Below are positions 9,831 to 21,719 of a DNA stretch of 64,000 bases, piece after piece. Position numbers and translations under genes: made by a program. Origin of the DNA: Apostichopus japonicus (lineage: Eukaryota; Echinodermata; Holothuroidea; Aspidochirotida; Stichopodidae); assembly GCF_037975245.1 (NCBI RefSeq), contig NC_092581.1:6725501-6789500 (forward strand), in the 5' to 3' direction. Below the pieces are notes generated by a model, which was not told the DNA's origin, ran no database searches, and worked only from the letters and a program-made list of their open reading frames with translations. Numbering within the stretch: position 1 is the first letter of the stretch; each line of letters starts with the position of its first letter.

Positions 9831-11140
9831 TGCTCCCTTTTTTCCTGTTTTAAAAAGGGTACATTCTTTTTCACTTTTGTTATTATGGTTAATATTTGTT
9901 ATCATTTGTTATTATTTGCTTTTATCAGTTATTATGGTTTCATTGAACATTAAAATATATTTAACATGTGTGCAAAGTATTAACCACTTCTTTAATCCTT
10001 TGTTGTCATCTTTCTATCTCTGCAATATGTTGAGCTGCTAAGCTAATGCTAATTCATGCTGCACTTTGCAACACTATAAAAGTGTTTAATATAACAAAAG
10101 TTACTGTTATTATTTCTTTGAGGCTTTTCTGAGTCTTAACAATTGTCACATTAGAGTTGATATGCCATGGTATTTTACTATGGTGATAGTAAGTTGGGCC
10201 ATCTTTTGTGTGAGTAAACAGGCCTTTGTATACTCAAACTTTCAATCCAAGGAACTATTCAGATCTAGTACAGTGATGATGGCTATGTACTGTAGTAGGA
10301 ATGTGCCAGTATTATAGTGACAGGTGTATGGGGTATAGATGAGAATGCTATAGAATTGATCAATGTCCAGGTGATCTTACTATCTGTGCTAATAGAAGCC
10401 AAGTATTTTCTGCACAATGGATTAGCCAATTCATGTAGGCTAGTTTGGAGCAAACACCTCACTCTTAGCTGAAACATCTTGCTGTAATGAGTCATATGAA
10501 TTTATGTGTCTCTCTTGGTAAGGCGCTAGATTAATTTCCCGTTTCAACACGATTATATCAATGCATATTCGCACCGCTTTGAATTGTATGCTGCGTCCCA
10601 GAAGTGGAACAAAACTACCGAGTGGGCCACTAACTTAGCCTCAGGGAGCGTTGTTGTAAGGTGATGTACTTTTTGAATATTCAGCCCTTCCATTTTGTGA
10701 ACCTATACCTCTGAAACTTAGAAAGAATGATGAAGCCAAAAGAATTTAATATTTTGAAGTGAGAGTCTGTTATTTTCTATGACTTGTCCATACATAGTTC
10801 TATGGATCAATCAACCCAAATCGGTCTCAAACACAGTCTTGATGAACATTTTGTGTAACTACATTTTTAGTTTACTCTTGCACATGTTTACCTTCTCCAC
10901 CTAAATTGCCCAATCAGACCACGTGATTAACTCGACACAAATGTCTATAGGAAATCTGTACACATGGAATATGTATGTATTTTAGATCCTCATGCAAGCA
11001 GGAATTCGCAAAGAAGCCTAATTGGCTTATCAAAGCTGCAAGCTGACCGAAGTCAGTCTCTTAGATTCATATTTAACGTCCATGATTATGAATTGTTAAT
11101 TGTCAACAACTCTGTAACTGGAAGACATACATTAATCTTG
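9831..11140. other. Unassigned AT-rich DNA
   Basis: About 1.3 kb with no recognised gene or repeat. Open frames (10283-10495 minus, 10964-11146 plus) are short and without features. Confidence 0.4.
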
Positions 11141-11208
11141 GAGTGACTCGAACTCGGGACCTTATGATTGAAAGGCACAAGCATTAACCACTGAGCTAAC
11201 AGTCCTGA
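11141..11208 (-). repeat. tRNA-derived SINE head
   Basis: The minus strand reads GTTAGCTCAGTGGTTA (A-box like, ~11190-11205) and GAGTTCGAGTC (B-box like, ~11146-11156), spaced as in a tRNA gene. No acceptor-stem pairing is obvious, so this is a SINE or tRNA pseudogene rather than a working tRNA. Confidence 0.65.
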
Positions 11209-11388
11209 ACACTGTTGGATCTGCCATCATTACATCAAAAGTGTGGCGATTTTAATAGATTTAGAAGTGACACAGAAACAACTAAACTAACATTTCTCTG
11301 AGGGAATCAACTACCGAACTTGCGTATATTTTAACGTTACTAGTCTAAGTGTGACAAAAACATGTGGCTTGGAAGCACACAACTAACA
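11209..11388 (-). repeat. Putative 3' LTR remnant of the ruined Copia element
   Basis: On the minus strand, a purine tract AAGTGGGGG (11389-11397) is followed directly by TGTTAGTTGTG, as expected for a polypurine tract and LTR start after RNase H. The LTR end and a partner LTR were not found, so this is tentative. Confidence 0.4.
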
Positions 11389-11790
11389 CCCCCACTTGCT
11401 CTCATACTAATAAACATCATGGTATGAAATATAATTTACAGCAAAATGCATATAGTTACTTCTTGTGTTCAGAGTGTTCAATGTTAAATACATCAGTTAC
11501 CAAACAGGAATCGCTTGAACTTGTTGATCTTTGATTTTGTTGCTGGTTTTGTAAAATTATCTGCAACCATGTCTTCTGTTGGGCAATAACCTTACCCTCA
11601 TTGACCATTGTACGAATAAAATGGTACTTAACATCAATGTGTTTTGATCTCTGTCGGCATGGGCGGCTATCATGGGGGGACGGGGGACATTTCCCCCCCA
11701 ATATTTTAGGTGGGGGGAATATAGTATCTAATACCCCTCAATATTTGGTGGCATAGTTTTTTTTTTGTGGCTATCAATACAAACTATAAT

Positions 11791-13471
11791 CACTGGCGGA
11801 TCCAAGAGGGGGCCAAGGGGGGCCATGGCCAAAGGTGGGCCAAAGGCCATGGGGGGCCAAAGGTGAGCCAAAAAGTGTTTCCGAACATCCGCTAAATGCA
11901 AAAGTTGAGGGGGCAAATGCATGATAAGCCCCCCTCCCCGATATTTACCAAGGCTCCGAAACGTGCATCTGCCCATTTTTCAATGCATACTTGTCGATCT
12001 GTCCGATGCACACGTATACTAGGCTATATAGGTGTAATAATTTTAGTAAATGCTGGGGGACCCTCGGCCCGTCCCCTGGCTATAGACCACATTTTCACCC
12101 CAACCGCGTCTTCACACCCCGTGAAAAGTGGAAGCAGTGAGTGTGAGTATACCGGTAAGCGCAACACAACTTCGTCTTAGGACAATGACTTGCCTCATTT
12201 CAGCCAGTTCTCCAACATCCACTTACTCAGTGGCGGAGTGTCCATACGATCAGGGGGCGGATGCAACCCCCCCCCACCCCGACGGACTCAAAGGGACTGC
12301 TGGCGCCCTTTTCAGCTTTTCACTACTTTTTACTTATTCGCGATTATTGACTATTTTATTGCGCTCTCATCTACCTATTGACATTTGTCATATTCTGTTG
12401 GTGTAATTTTCCGACAAAATGGCAATGACACCTATTTATTCTCCGTTTATCTGCAAATTAGCAAGGTCCGGAATAGGTCATTTCCTGCAATCTATAGAGT
12501 ATCTTTACTCAAAAATTCTTTGTACGCTCCGCGCCAACCTGTGGTGGCGCTCCGCTTAGATAGTGTCGAAAGGGCCCCCCCCCAATAATTTTTCCGTTCC
12601 GCCGCACCTGGACTAGTCTAAACCTTTTCGTTTTCTGGTTTAAAATTAAATGCAGAGCTCCCAACTGACCCGCAATTCGCGGGAATTAGACCCGCATTCT
12701 AACACCCAAACCCGCTGACCCGCACAAGCGACCGAAAAAAACGCATTGTAATTGTCAAGTATACATAAAAAATTGCATCAAATTTTGACTTAGCAACCAT
12801 CATTTCTTTAGCATTTAGCATAACAGAGTATAAAACCTCCTTTACAGCATCATTTGAACCTCAAATTAGCCTATATTTCTTTTCATTGGGGCGAGCAGCG
12901 AATATTTTCATGCCACGGGAAAGAATGAATTATCACCTACTATTCAATTTATTGATGTTACACACAAAAAAAATGCATATTTCTCAGAAAATTTTGGGTG
13001 ACAAAAGCCTTTCTAAGTGCCACCAATTTACATGTAGGCATCACCAGGATTCCAAAAAAATTCAATATTCCCCTTATACCCTTCCCCCAGGACGGCAATT
13101 CGTGGCATGGACCAGCATTTGCCTTCTCAAGAGTTGGGAGCTATGTAAATGTATGAGCATGAGGATTTACAGTGTAACACCATTTTGCAGTTACAGGCTG
13201 GTTGTAAGAAATTTATAACCTATGAGAAATAAAATTTCTTCAGAAAGATGATCCCAACTTTGTTTTATAAATATTTTAGAAAATTACACCTGGGAAACAT
13301 ATTTTTTAGAAGTAAATTCACATCACCATTGTACACTTTTGTTGCACCAAATTGCATCTGAGGGCATTCAGCAATAGAAAATTAATAGCACCCCTCCCCT
13401 TAGACCCCTCCCCCATATCACTCTAATGCCACTTTGGCCCCTCCCAAACAAAGGCCCTGGATCCGCTCGTG
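11791..13471 (+). mobile_element. hAT-like element nested in the previous one
   Basis: Ends CACTGGCGGATCC (left) and GGATCCGCTCGTG (right). A perfect 8-bp duplication, ACTATAAT, lies at 11783-11790 and 13472-13479. Repeats at 9040-9100 and 50240-50300 show the uninterrupted target. Its 11895-12050 part recurs inverted at 21010-21165. A C-rich stretch at 12267-12285 and a CCCGCAATTCGCGGG hairpin at ~12668-12682 lie inside. No transposase frame. Confidence 0.85.
12228..12610 (+). mobile_element. CAGTGGCGGA element, innermost level
   Basis: Starts CAGTGGCGGAGTGTCC and ends TTCCGCCGCACCTG, inverted-repeat ends typical of this family. Flanks CACTTACT and GACTAGTC do not match, so a clean insertion is not shown. 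Its left half is repeated at 52853-53100. Confidence 0.5.
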
Positions 13472-14084
13472 ACTATAATGCGAGAGATTATTTATCCAAA
13501 TCATATTTGGCGCTGGCTAAAACTTCATCCAACACATACTGCATGAGGTAAATGACAATTCGTGGTCGTTTCTGTGATCATATAGCAAGATGTCACTCAT
13601 GATTGTTATCATAATGTCTGTACATCTCTTGTGTATATGTGATATGATCCACGTCCATATGGGTTCACTGGGTTTCCATTTGGCCTGTTTCCTGCAAGAT
13701 TTCTAACCGCAGGCGTGTAGCCAAGGGAGAGGGGCGACCGCCTCCCCCCCCCACCCCCGAGCATATTGTTGGTATTTTTTTAGGATATCGCTAGTAATTT
13801 CAAAATAGAAAATGCTTAGATGCAACTTACAAGGCTTGGGAAATGCCATTTCCAGTGATCTGGGAGGCATTTTCGGCCAAAATTTCCTTTTACGCTTCGC
13901 GCCAACTCATAGTGGCGCTACGCTTATATAGTTTGCCTACAAGCTTTGCTCCTCTGGCAAATTCCTCACTACATATCTTGAAGCGCGCGAACAAATTGGG
14001 GGATGAAAGTTGCTACGCGCCTGCACCCAAGCAAATGTCCCCCCCCCCCAATATTTGAAATAAATTGCCACCCCTGTTTGTTGG

Positions 14085-14343
14085 TGTACAGGATCTTTAC
14101 TTAATGAAATAGCTTCCTGGTTATCTTCAAGAATATTAGTACAGTAGTAAATTTTCTTGTCCATATACCATTCAACAACTGAGTTAAATACAAACTTTCT
14201 TGTGTTGTAGCTGCCTATGCCATGTATTGAGCCTCACAAGTGGATAATGCAATGTAATGTGGGTTGCTTCTTAGATTTCCATGAAACAAGTGGACCATCC
14301 CCAGTCAAACTAAAACAATAACCAGTTGCACTTACAGTAAATT
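14085..14343 (-). pseudogene. Copia RNase H, N-terminal side
   Basis: Part of the ruined Copia element. The readings are 'YCFSLTGDGPLVSWKS' and then EWYMDKKIYYCTNILEDNQE with DNQEA, the RNase H aspartate motif. It is continuous with 11505-11657 once the inserted hAT-like element is removed. Confidence 0.75.
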
Positions 14344-14344
14344 A

Positions 14345-15525
14345 AGTACCGAAGTACCAAAACCCCAGACCTGGCTTTATATCTGGTTTAATCTGGCCAA
14401 ATGAAGCCTATATATGGCCACATAAAGCCAGAAAATAACTGGATATAGAGTCAATCCAAATATATGCAGATAAAGTTTTATCTGGCCATATAAAGCCAGA
14501 TATAACTGGATATAGAGTCATGAACTATGATTTGGCTACTTGTTCTATCTGAGTTGCTTAGCTGGAAAAAAGATGACTCAGAGGGTAAGTGAGATGCCTG
14601 CTGGTGGACAAAGGAGATACGTGTATTGCTACTCTGATAGTGAGATAGGAAAGGAGTGTCCACCTGGTAGGAGCAGAGAGCAGAAGGAAGTTTAATAGAA
14701 AGGGTTGGTATATTAAGAAAGGTGATGGAGATTCATATAAAATAACCTATTGATATTAGGACATTGGCAAAGGATTCTAAAGTGAACTGAACAATAAGAA
14801 GGAAGAATTTTTTTGGAACGGATGGAAACAAGGAACATATTTTGGGACTGAACTTAGATATACTGAATGGAACATATCGCCCTCCTGGACTTATTTCTTA
14901 AAGCAAATATATTAAATAAAAGACTAGCACAACGAAATTTAGTATCAACATCTACAGGACAACAGAAGAATAAAGAACTCAACCTTCAAGTATTATTTTT
15001 AAGTGAACTAGTCGGTGCGATGCCAGTTTAATTTTAAGTAAGTTATATGATTTACCTGGGCCCAAAATTTGAATGTACATGTATTAAATATCAGTTTGCA
15101 AATGTTTTGGTAAGGTATAGTAGAAATGTGTAGTGTGCATGCACATTACATATTTCTACTAATTCCAATGCAGCTGCATAGAACTCAACTAGTTGAGTTC
15201 TGTGTTTATATTTCGTGTGTGTCTTGCTCTCTGTATGGGTCTATCTACCAGAATAGAGATAAACTGATCAAGCTAGAAAATTATTCTCAATGCAGCTAGT
15301 CCAGTTTTGGCCACTTATTTCCTATTTGATCGACATAACCCGCTTTCATACAGTTATTCCAGATATTAAGATTTATCTGACCATATAAAGCTAGATATAA
15401 CTGGATTATCAGATTTTTTATATATCAACTAGATAAAGTTGTATCTGGCTCAGATATGGATGGCAAAAAATTTAGCCAGATAAAATTTTATATGGGCCAT
15501 ATAAAAGTTTATTTGGATTTTCTTT
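14345..15525 (-). mobile_element. ATCTGG-rich element, truncated copy
   Basis: Inverted relative to, and homologous over its length with, 61190-62941. It begins next to a TA at 14343-14344 with CCGAAGTACC, carries two 65-bp-type units ('cagataaagttttatctggc', 14400-14530), then unique sequence, and ends with short ATCTGG units at 15360-15525. The end matching 60975-61190 is missing, and Copia pre-integrase sequence starts directly at 15526. One deletion therefore probably removed this end together with Copia integrase and RT. Confidence 0.75.
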
Positions 15526-16335
15526 ATATCTTTGAGTTTCATACCTTTAATTACATCTTGTAATTTAAGAATATCTTCAAAATTACAGTGTCCTAAAATT
15601 TCATGCCATGTATGAACATCATATACAGCGTTAACTCTGTCACCTACTATTTCTTTGTCCACAATGTTCTGGTAGTACAATCACCTTGTTCTTTAATGTT
15701 GAACGTAGTACCATCTTTGTGGGTATCCTTGTTTCAAGGTCACTGTGGCTCCATTGTTGGTAGCAGCTTTGACATGTCTACTGCAGTAAACATGTCCTGT
15801 GGGTAGGAAGGGATATGTGCCGCTTCCAGCATAGATTCTTCTTTCTTGCCTTCTGTACTAAGCAAGGTAACTTGGGCGTTTCCACGTTTTAGCGATACAT
15901 TATTTTCTCTTGTCCCATCAGCTAACTCCATATAGTGGTTTTCTGGGTGGAATGTGTTGTCAAAAGAAACAAATTTTGATAAATCAGTGATTATATGTGA
16001 TGTAGCTCCACAATCTACCATTAAGGTTCCTGGCCCTCCTCTTTGACGTATGTTGCTTGTATTGTTGCCAGCCTTGAATGAGAATGTGTGATCTTCTTCT
16101 CTAGTTTTGGTCTGTTCCGCTGTTTGCTTTGCCTTGTCCTTGCAATTATGTCTTCTGCAAGTTTTATCACTGTGTGTGGAACTGTTATGGTAATTACACC
16201 ATCTTGGCAATTTGGTTTGAGACTTGTTACTTGTTTGAAGCTTATAAGGGCACATCTTGCAATATGTCCCTCATTTCCACACTCATAACATGTAAGTCTC
16301 CTTTTAATTTCTTCCATTTCCAGTGAGTACTGCAC
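15526..16335 (-). pseudogene. Copia protease and zinc-knuckle region
   Basis: Encodes the zinc knuckle (CYECGNEGHIARC), a lysine-rich linker, then a retropepsin-like segment: LMVDCGATSHIITD near residues 78-91 of the 15740-16255 frame and a C-terminal half with 'PQDMFTAVDMSKLLPT'. The pre-integrase histidine motif H-x-x-x-x-H-C follows. Two frame changes separate these parts. Confidence 0.8.
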
Positions 16336-16890
16336 CTGTTCTTCCTGCCTTCATGACGTTGTCAGATTTGTCATGAGACTCGACTCGGAATTTTTCAGTC
16401 TCCCCATAACATCTCAATTTGCTTTTGAATTTGTTAAAAGTAATCTCATCACTGCTCTTATATGTGAATAGCAAAGGGTTTGAAAGAGTCTGGCAATCCT
16501 TTTTAGAATCATTGCTATCTGGCAATAATAAACCCATCACTTTAGGGTCTCTTTTGCATTACGTAGGGCTGTAATGGCTATTCCTGCCCTAATTATGTAA
16601 TCAGTAATGCTCTCGTTTGGTCTTTTCTTGAGAGATGTAAGCTCAGTATACAGCGTAATTATACGGGGCTTTCCCTGGTTGGAGTAATGATCTCTCATTA
16701 CCAACGACAGGCTTTTATCATCTAAAAAACTGTATAAGTTCAGCATAGCATTCTTCGTTCTTACCTCCGGCATCATAAACGTTAGGCTGTTCACTGGCAG
16801 CCTCACCTTCTGGCGGTACATCTAGACCTAGTATGGTATCTTTTAGTTTCAACATACGTAGATGTCCGAGAAATTTCGTTTCCGGTATTC
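16336..16890 (-). pseudogene. Copia Gag region
   Basis: Two overlapping frames give 'LKLKDTILGLDVPP', 'CYAELIQF', 'LDDKSLSLVMRDHY' and 'ITLYTELTSLKKRPNESITD', the UBN2-type Gag of Copia elements. A frameshift within a T6 run (~16735) separates them. No primer-binding site or 5' LTR was found upstream (16890-17500). Confidence 0.75.
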
Positions 16891-16983
16891 GTATTCATTT
16901 TCGTCCCCGCATCGAAGCAAAGTAAGTTCAATGATGATTTCCATAGTCTGTAAGATTAACCCGAACGTTCCAAACCAGTTTTG

Positions 16984-17465
16984 AGTGGTACCTTGCATAT
17001 TTAATCTGGGTCAATGCTACGTTAATGGGCATTTCGGCCATATTTGGGGGCGTCTGGCGGGCCCTTGACAGGAGAAAATTTGTCTGGCATGGGCCATTCA
17101 GTACTTTGTGGAATTCATGCATTAAGTTGACATTGGTTTCAAGTGGTACCTCGTTCGTTTGATCAAATGCATTTTTATAGGGGCCCTTTTGGGGCGTCTG
17201 GCCGGCCCTTTGCAGCAGAAAATTTGTCTGGCATGGGCCATTCAGTACTATGTGGCATTCATACATTAAGTTGACATTGGTTTCTAGTGGTACCTCATTC
17301 GTTTGATCAAATGCATTTTTGGGCCCCCTTTAACCGGCCCCAGGGGCCACATGCAGCAGAGGGACCCCGGCAGACATCCACTTTTGGATATACTGGGTTT
17401 TTCCCCAAATGTTCCAATACTCAGATATTGGTACCTCGTTCGTTTGATCAAAGTGCACTGGGCTG
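16984..17465 (+). repeat. Short satellite, ~3.3 units of 142-159 bp
   Basis: Units start at the GTGGTACC-type phrase at 16984, 17143, 17287 and 17429. Shared parts include 'tacctcgttcgtttgatcaa' and 'gaaaatttgtctggcatggg'. It lies where the Copia 5' end would be. Confidence 0.8.
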
Positions 17466-18094
17466 CCAGGCTACAAGGGCTTATAGGCTAGGACTACCCT
17501 AACTTCAGTGCTAGTATTCGCAATCGCCCAGGCCAAGTTGTTATACATCGCCAAGCCTCAATACAACTGTGCATGCCTCATGCTGTTATACTCATAGAGT
17601 CATAGGTCAAGTTCAAAGTTGTAGGCTAGACGTTCCTTTCCAGAGTTCCTCCCTCCATGGGATGTTTATTCCCAAACTCACTTCAAATGAGGATTAGGCT
17701 ATAAACAAAATCTGCAATTTGACCTAAGTGGCACATTTTGACTTTTCAGTTGTTCCAGGAATATCTACAGCAGCCTAGGCTAGGTCTATAAATTTATGAT
17801 ATCTGTATCATAGTAAATCCAGGTTAAAACATTAAAATGAAGCTGCATAGAATAGAATAGTAGCTTCCATAATGGATCAAAGAAAATTTATTAGGCCCTA
17901 GGATAGGCCTAGGCATAACTTTATAATCATCACCAGTGAAAAAAATAGCAAACCAAACATAGCTTAGAGCTATAGCTATAACCCCAAACAGTAAAATCAT
18001 TATTGAAATGGTTGCTTACTCTCACTTGCTTCTTATAAATAATAAGAGGAAAGTATTGAAATCAAATTAAAAAATACCAATTTATTTTCACCAG
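17466..18094. other. Unassigned DNA before the THAP exon
   Basis: No gene or clear repeat. The last ~20 bases form a polypyrimidine tract and CAG acceptor for the exon at 18095. Confidence 0.4.
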
Positions 18095-18222
18095 GCTCGT
18101 ACCTCTTCGCAATGCAGCACTTCTGCATAACTGGCTAGCAACTATTAGCCGGGATTCCTTTGAACCAATTGCTCATCATGTGATCTGCAGTGAGCATTTT
18201 CTGAAGGAGGACTATGTGAGAG
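18095..18222 (+). CDS. THAP-domain exon (C-terminal half of domain)
   Basis: An acceptor TTTATTTTCACCAG precedes an open 128-base exon that ends at GAGAG|GTACT. The reading includes WLATISRDSFEPIAHHVICS followed by EHFLKEDYVRG. This is the second half of a THAP zinc finger: the conserved W, then 'F-P' and the C-S-x-H-F pair that supplies the last zinc ligands. The first half (C..C and AVPGC-like start) would be on an earlier exon, which I did not find. THAP domains bind DNA and occur in P-element, Kolobok and other transposases and in cellular regulators. Downstream plus-strand pieces (a cysteine-rich exon at 21720 and KDZ-like sequence at 28480-30060) may be the same gene; that link is inference. 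Confidence 0.7.
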
Positions 18223-19974
18223 GTACTATGTTAATTATAGCTTCTAAGCCACTTTGATTTTGTAACATTCCACAATTTCTCTTCAAGCTGGTAGCTTCTT
18301 TCTCCTTCAGTAGTATAGTATTAATAAAAATTGTTCATTTATTTATGCCCAGGAGAATAATATTCCTTCTTATATCAATTACATGCAAAGATAGGTGTAT
18401 GGTGGGGGGGGGATGAATATGATGTATCCCCCCAACATTTCACAAGGGGGGGTAGCCCCTTCATTCTAATTTTTAATAACTTTATTCACTGCATGTTTGC
18501 ATTGAACCATTTATCCATTTATTCATGTGATCATGGGGGCAGATCAGATGGGCAGTCAAGGGGCATCCGGCGCCCCCATGAAAATATTTTCCTGTGGAAT
18601 TTAGACAACCTATACAGGTGTTTCATGTTCATGCTCACCCTGCAGATATTTTCACCCCTGAGGAATGTTCCTCCAATACCTGATCTAGCTATGGGTTTAA
18701 TGGGAGAGGGCACTGAGGATATAGGGGACACGACCACAGGTTATCTTTCGAAAATGCCATTTCAATAAATCTCTGCATGCATGTGGTAAAACGGGTTTAT
18801 CACTTCTAATTGATTGGATTGACATTATAACCCATTTGTACATGCATTTCACACAACATTGTAGATTGATTATTAAAACAACGTCGTCAATTCAGGAGTG
18901 TTTTGGCCAGGGAGCAAAATCTTTAAATTGCTTAATTCCGTAAGTACACACTCACAACTAGGTCAATCAATGGAAACATTCTTTCTTTTCGAAAAACCAA
19001 ATGTCTTCCACTCCTACAGATCATTGCATTTGTTTGAAAATATATATATCATAATGGCAAGTAATACTTTGAGGGGGGAGTGGAGAGGCCTAACTGGCTA
19101 GAACTCTGATGTATGGACACTAGTAGTATAAACACACATTCTCTTCTGTGAAAAAATGTTCTTTGTGCGGGAAGCAGGTCAACTTAACTTGAGACATCCG
19201 GGTAACATATGGGTTTTCTCTTGTGACCAATGCAGTAAGTACAAGGCACCTCTCAGTATGTGAAATTTTTGTGTTAATGTCATGGTTTTACTTTTCTCTT
19301 TTTTAATTGACAAGAAGCCATCCATCGTGGCTATAACATATATGTAAGCGCAAACATTTAGAAATAATTAAAATCTATTGAATTCATCATTTCATACTCA
19401 TGGTTGCATGGGCAATGACTTTGTGTAATACCCTGTAATACCCAGGACACCTAGAAGCAGGAGTCACGACAAAGCAAACAAATGAGAAATTATATCTGAG
19501 CATTGTGAATGACTTGTGAATGTGAATGTACATATGTCTCTCCTGTTTCGATTACATTTCAGGAATATCCAGTCCCGTATGGCTGTGTATGATGGAAATC
19601 CCATTACCCACGTGATAACAAAACTGTTTGTTTTACTGGACTGGACCTTATACCAAATATTCCAGACAGCAACATTTGTGCCTGTGGGGTAAACAGGGTT
19701 TTTTGTCCTACTAAACAGCAATTGGAGGGAGGCAGTGGGGGTATGCCTTCATTTTATATTGATATCACACACAGTTGTTTCTTGGGACTTGTACATTCTA
19801 TAACTAACCTATCAATTTAATGAAAAGAATTTTGTCGAAAGAATAGACCAAGGGAAAATGTTTGTAATATATAGCATGAAAAGTCAACTAGATTTGGTTA
19901 AACACAGGTCATTGCAATAGTGTGATGAGTATCTTATTTACTAAGTTGACATAATAAGCAACTGGTAGCATGTA
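18223..19974. other. Non-coding DNA with minor G-tract repeats
   Basis: No exon recognised. G/C runs at 18403-18412 and 18428-18450 resemble the G-tract elements but lack clear ends. The 18493-18768 frame overlaps such repeats and is not a gene. Confidence 0.4.
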
Positions 19975-19982
19975 CAGTAGTG

Positions 19983-21200
19983 CAGGCGTGGCGGAACGGG
20001 AAAATTATTGGGGGGGCTAATATGTGGAGACTATCTAAGCGGAGCGCCACCATCGGTTGGCGCGGAGCGTACAAGAAATTTTGGGTTTTTCAAACCCCCC
20101 AGATGGCCGGAAACGGCACTTCCCGAGTGTTTTATGCTGCGAATACCTAGCCCTAAAACATGGGTCTCAAGCCTGCAATTTCTCAGATTGCACGTAAAAA
20201 TCTGTAAAAACATTGTAACTTGTATATTCGATGGTGTTTTAAGAGAGTAGCTATATTACTCGACGTGTACTCGCAAAGACGTTTTTGAGTGTAGTAAATT
20301 AACTACTTGCAATTAAATGCAACAATTACAAGGGCGTTGGAAGCTATTTTTGATTGGTACGGCGGTTCAGAGTGTGGCCAACTATCATAATAATCGGGGG
20401 GACGTTTGGTAGGTCAAACAACGCTACGCGCCACCATGGTTGGCGCGTAGCGTAATGGAGAAAATTTTGAAAATATGCCTCCCAGATTGCAGGAAATGGC
20501 ACTTGCCATGCTTGAAAACAAGACACCTGCCATGCCAGAGTGGTCACATTTAGCCTACTTGCCGTCATCATTATTGAAAATTATTGAAACATATACCTCC
20601 GAGAATTTTTTTTTTCCATTATTTAGTCCTACTTTTTTTTCTTTGGCGTAGTGAATATTGGTCCGACGCCCCTGAATGAAATAAATGTCATAAGAAAAAA
20701 CAGAAAGCATTTCTTAATGTCAACAAATGGGTAATTCCAAAACCATGTGCAGTTGCCAACAAATTTCTATCACCTAGCACTGTCATCATGTCATGAATGC
20801 ATGTACCCTATACAGTACTGGTGAAATGCTAATATTGTGTTTTTGTTCGTTTAATAATTGATTGCGTTTAAACATAAAGCCATGTTCCACGCCTTGCGTG
20901 TACTCGTAGTGTAAACGCAAATGTTGATGAGTGTAGCGTTTAGCTTATTACCCTCTTATTTAAAACACTAATATTCGATGAGGCATGATACAGACAATCA
21001 ATTATCATATTTAATTATTACACCTATATAGTATACGTGTGCATCGGACAGATCGACAAGTATGCATTAAAAAATGGGCACATGCACGTTTCGGAGCCTT
21101 GGTAAATATTGGGGGGGCTTATCATGCATTTGCCCCCTCAACTTTTTCATTGGGGGGGGTGAGCCCCCCAAGCCCCCCCCCCCCGGTTCCGCCGCCACTG
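19983..21200 (+). mobile_element. hAT-like G-tract element with 8-bp duplication
   Basis: Left end CAGGCGTGGCGGAACGG, right end GGTTCCGCCGCCACTG, imperfect inverted repeats. Perfect duplication CAGTAGTG at 19975-19982 and 21201-21208. It contains two inverted copies of the hairpin module (20020-20230 and 20395-20525). Its last part (21010-21165) is homologous to 11895-12050. No transposase; it is presumably mobilised in trans by a hAT transposase. Confidence 0.88.
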
Positions 21201-21719
21201 CAGTAGTGTCACTTACCTACAGTGGCTCCATGTACAATTTGACTGATGAAGAATGCTGGCTGCTTGGTATCACACTCACTTGAAATGATACCATATGCTA
21301 AATACATTGCAAAGAAATGTGCATCTTAAACAGTATTAGCTTATGACTCACACCACCCAAAGAAGACAAAGATAAAAAGCACCTGGGTGAGAGATTTTGA
21401 GAACTATTCACTATTCAGGTTAGTTTCCTATTAGGGTAGAGTAAAGGGAACTGAGAATTGCAAGAGCATCATCACTGCATGACAGCCTTTGACAGGCAAG
21501 CATCAAACCATAATTGGAATTGAACTTCAACCTCTTTAGTACGAGCAGTCATTCATCCTATTGCCCAACCAATGCTACTACCATTGTGTATCTGGTATGC
21601 AATGTGAATTTCTTATGAGTTTGATATCACTAATTCCTTGAGAGTTATGCTCGAAGGCTACTTAATATATGCAGTTAACAATTTACAGTACCTAGTTATG
21701 TCTCCTTTCAATCTTTCAG

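Larger units (their letters stand above)
11658..14076 (+). mobile_element. hAT-like element inserted in Copia RNase H
   Basis: Left end CATGGGCGGC (11658), right end GCCACCCCTG (to 14076), which are imperfect inverted repeats. The flanks TCTGTCGG (11650-11657) and TTTGTTGG (14077-14084) match at 6 of 8 positions, with two C/T transitions, as an aged 8-bp duplication. Removing the element plus one flank rejoins the Copia RNase H reading frame around HQQ|RSKHID, which is strong evidence for the exact boundaries. It carries the G-tract module (13706-13990, inverted) and is itself split by the element at 11791-13471. Confidence 0.8.
11460..16890 (-). pseudogene. Ruined Ty1/Copia retrotransposon, split by DNA transposons
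   Basis: Read on the minus strand from 16890 downward. Gag (about 16860-16330) contains 'ITLYTELTSLKKRPNESITD', with a frameshift in a T run near 16735. The CCHC zinc knuckle CYECGNEGHIARC is near 16245-16285. The protease region follows, with LMVDCGATSHIITD near 16020; the usual DSGA/DSGC reads DCGA. The pre-integrase motif WHEILGHCNFEDILKL lies near 15600, and the frame breaks off at about 15525. The integrase core and reverse transcriptase are missing. RNase H resumes at about 14340-14085 (EWYMDKKIYYCTNILEDN) and, after an inserted element (11658-14076), finishes at 11657-11505 with RSKHIDVKYHFIR. The deletion and the ATCTGG element (14345-15525) lie between the gag-protease part and RNase H. 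Confidence 0.85.

Noticed and set aside
12220-12618. Target duplication for the element at 12228-12610
   Set aside because: CACTTACT and GACTAGTC differ; ends may be chimeric or one flank deleted.
17287-17502. Plus-strand frames in the 17.3-17.5 kb region
   Set aside because: Translation of the 142-159 bp satellite.
21480-21600. Second tRNA-like sequence with a GTTCAATTCC B-box
   Set aside because: No convincing A box; too degraded to call.
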